Below, piece after piece: positions 6,636 through 7,097 of a stretch of 7,097 nt of DNA. A model generated the notes under the pieces. It was not told where the DNA came from and did no database searches. It saw only the letters and a list, made by a program, of their open reading frames with translations. Each line of letters begins with the position of its first letter. The first letter of the stretch is position 1. The stretch is from NCBI GenBank assembly GCA_028700615.1, contig JAQVSH010000091.1:1-7097 (forward strand), written 5' to 3'. Source of the stretch: Bacteroidales bacterium (lineage in GTDB: Bacteria > Bacteroidota > Bacteroidia > Bacteroidales > UBA4181). Position numbers and translations under genes: made by a program.

Positions 6636-6654
6636 TAACTTTGCTAATAAGTTA
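6636..6654. promoter_or_regulatory. Perfect inverted repeat, possible operator
   Basis: TAACTT (6636-6641), a 7-base spacer TGCTAAT, then AAGTTA (6649-6654): a perfect 6-base inverted repeat in the divergent region between the CsbD operon and the acyltransferase gene, just upstream of the predicted CsbD promoter. Its left arm overlaps TAACTTTG (6636-6643), the same octamer as the promoter element before the AraC-type gene. It could be a regulator-binding site, or a plus-strand -7 element. The DNA is AT-rich, so chance occurrence is quite possible. Confidence 0.3.
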
Positions 6655-6718
6655 CATAATTCACACCTTTTCCGGATGTGGAATATCAGTCTTGGTAATA
6701 ACTATGGCTCCAAACACC

Positions 6719-6749
6719 TTTGCCAGATCCAAGCTTTGAGTTAATTTTG
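6719..6749 (+). promoter_or_regulatory. Predicted Bacteroidota promoter for the acyltransferase gene
   Basis: TTTG (6719-6722), a 19-base spacer, then TAATTTTG (6742-6749): an exact match to both parts of the Bacteroidota promoter (TTTG at -33, TAnnTTTG at -7) at a normal spacing, and the best promoter in the window. The predicted transcription start falls near 6753-6757, almost on the ATG at 6757, leaving essentially no leader for a ribosome-binding site if that ATG is used. Confidence 0.6.
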
Positions 6750-6756
6750 TAAAATT

Positions 6757-7097
6757 ATGGGTAATACCCTCTTCTGCATTTGCAGATACAAAACCGTATT
6801 ATCATATACTTGACGGATTGTGTGGCGTGGCTGCATTAACGGTTGTGTGGTTTCACATTTTTGAAGCATTTGCTACCAGTCATCTTGACCAGCAGATCAA
6901 TCACGGATATCTGGCGGTTGATTTCTTCTTTTTCCTGTCTGGATTTGTTATGGGCTATGCCTACGATGAGCGGTGGAAAACGATGAAAGTCAAAGAGTTT
7001 TTCCGGCGCAGACTTGTCAGATTGCATCCTATGGTGGTAATGGGGGCGCTTATTGGAACCATTATGTTCTACTTTCAGGGTTGCTCTGTCTGGGATG
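6757..7097 (+). CDS. Acyltransferase-3 family membrane protein, 5' part, apparent frameshift
   Basis: N-terminal part of an integral-membrane acyltransferase-3 (OatA/OafB/NodX-type) protein, a family that moves acyl groups, usually acetyl, onto glycans across the membrane. In the frame of TAT at 6797 it reads AFADTKPYYHILDGLCGVAA, then LTVVWFHIFEAF, YLAVDFFFFLSGFVMGYAYD, and FFRRRLVRLHPMVVMGALIG, all hallmarks of the family, and it runs open to the right edge. Two oddities stand out. This frame is open from 6740 but has no ATG, GTG or TTG before the conserved YYHILDG. The ATG at 6757 is one frame off and stops at 6811. Removing one C from the CCC at 6767-6769 would give MGNTSSAFADTKPYYHIL, a natural-looking N-terminus, so a +1 frameshift (mutation or sequencing error) is likely. 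The Arg of R-X10-H is Cys (TGT, 6821-6823), while the His (CAC, 6854-6856) remains. The family call is firm; whether the gene is functional is doubtful. Confidence 0.75.

Noticed and set aside
6676..6744. Plus-strand 22-codon frame starting ATG TGG AAT upstream of the acyltransferase.
   Set aside because: No ribosome-binding site, no recognisable composition, and it overlaps the predicted promoter of the acyltransferase, so it would not be on that transcript.
6661..6798. Minus-strand open frame of about 45 codons reading VSANAEEGITHNFTKLTQSL, then DLAKVFGAIVITKTDIPHPE, stop at 6661-6663.
   Set aside because: The composition looks protein-like, but there is no ATG, it follows an in-frame stop, and its first third is antisense to the well-conserved acyltransferase N-terminus. 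It could be chance or the remnant of a lost gene; I cannot support it as a gene.
6836..7027. Minus-strand 63-codon open frame antisense to the acyltransferase.
   Set aside because: Its protein sequence has no recognisable features, and the plus-strand frame over the same bases encodes clear acyltransferase-3 motifs.

Overview
The window looks like a chromosomal segment from a member of the Bacteroidota, probably an environmental or gut Bacteroidales-type or related organism. This rests on AT-rich DNA with promoter matches of the TAnnTTTG type, a short AraC regulator of a kind I recognise from this phylum, a porin-family outer-membrane barrel with an ANA-Q signal cleavage site, and a set of small stress genes (CsbD, sll1863-like lipoprotein, two-helix membrane protein) typical of Bacteroidota. 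I cannot name a genus from the sequence.

Layout. All genes from about 6574 down to the left edge are on the minus strand. A first run of six tightly spaced genes (6574 to 1664) reads: CsbD-like stress protein, coiled-coil lipoprotein, small two-helix membrane protein, outer-membrane beta-barrel protein, GH130 mannoside phosphorylase/hydrolase-type enzyme, and a large glycosyltransferase (GT4) with an extra C-terminal helical, glycosidase-like domain. Gaps are 50, 5, 11 and 8 bases, and the last two genes overlap by 11 bases, so this looks like one transcript. After a 68-base gap that holds a good promoter match, a second minus-strand pair follows: a short AraC-type regulator (TTG start) and, 19 bases later, a soluble PAS-histidine kinase cut by the left edge. 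On the right, divergently transcribed on the plus strand, lies the 5' part of an acyltransferase-3 family membrane protein, cut by the right edge.

How the genes may work together. The first three genes are stress-response types, and the GH130/GT4 pair acts on glycans in the cytoplasm (neither has a signal peptide). The co-linear arrangement suggests a stress-induced module that makes or turns over a mannose-containing glycan alongside envelope changes. The module's function is inference; the gene families are recognised from motifs read directly in the translations.

Oddities. The acyltransferase has no usable start codon in its reading frame and appears to carry a +1 frameshift near 6767-6769. 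It also has Cys in place of the conserved Arg of the family's R-X10-H motif, so it may be decaying. The GT4 lacks the canonical E-x7-E motif. The intergenic region 6575-6756 carries promoter-like and inverted-repeat elements. No tRNA, rRNA, CRISPR, insertion sequence or long repeat was seen.
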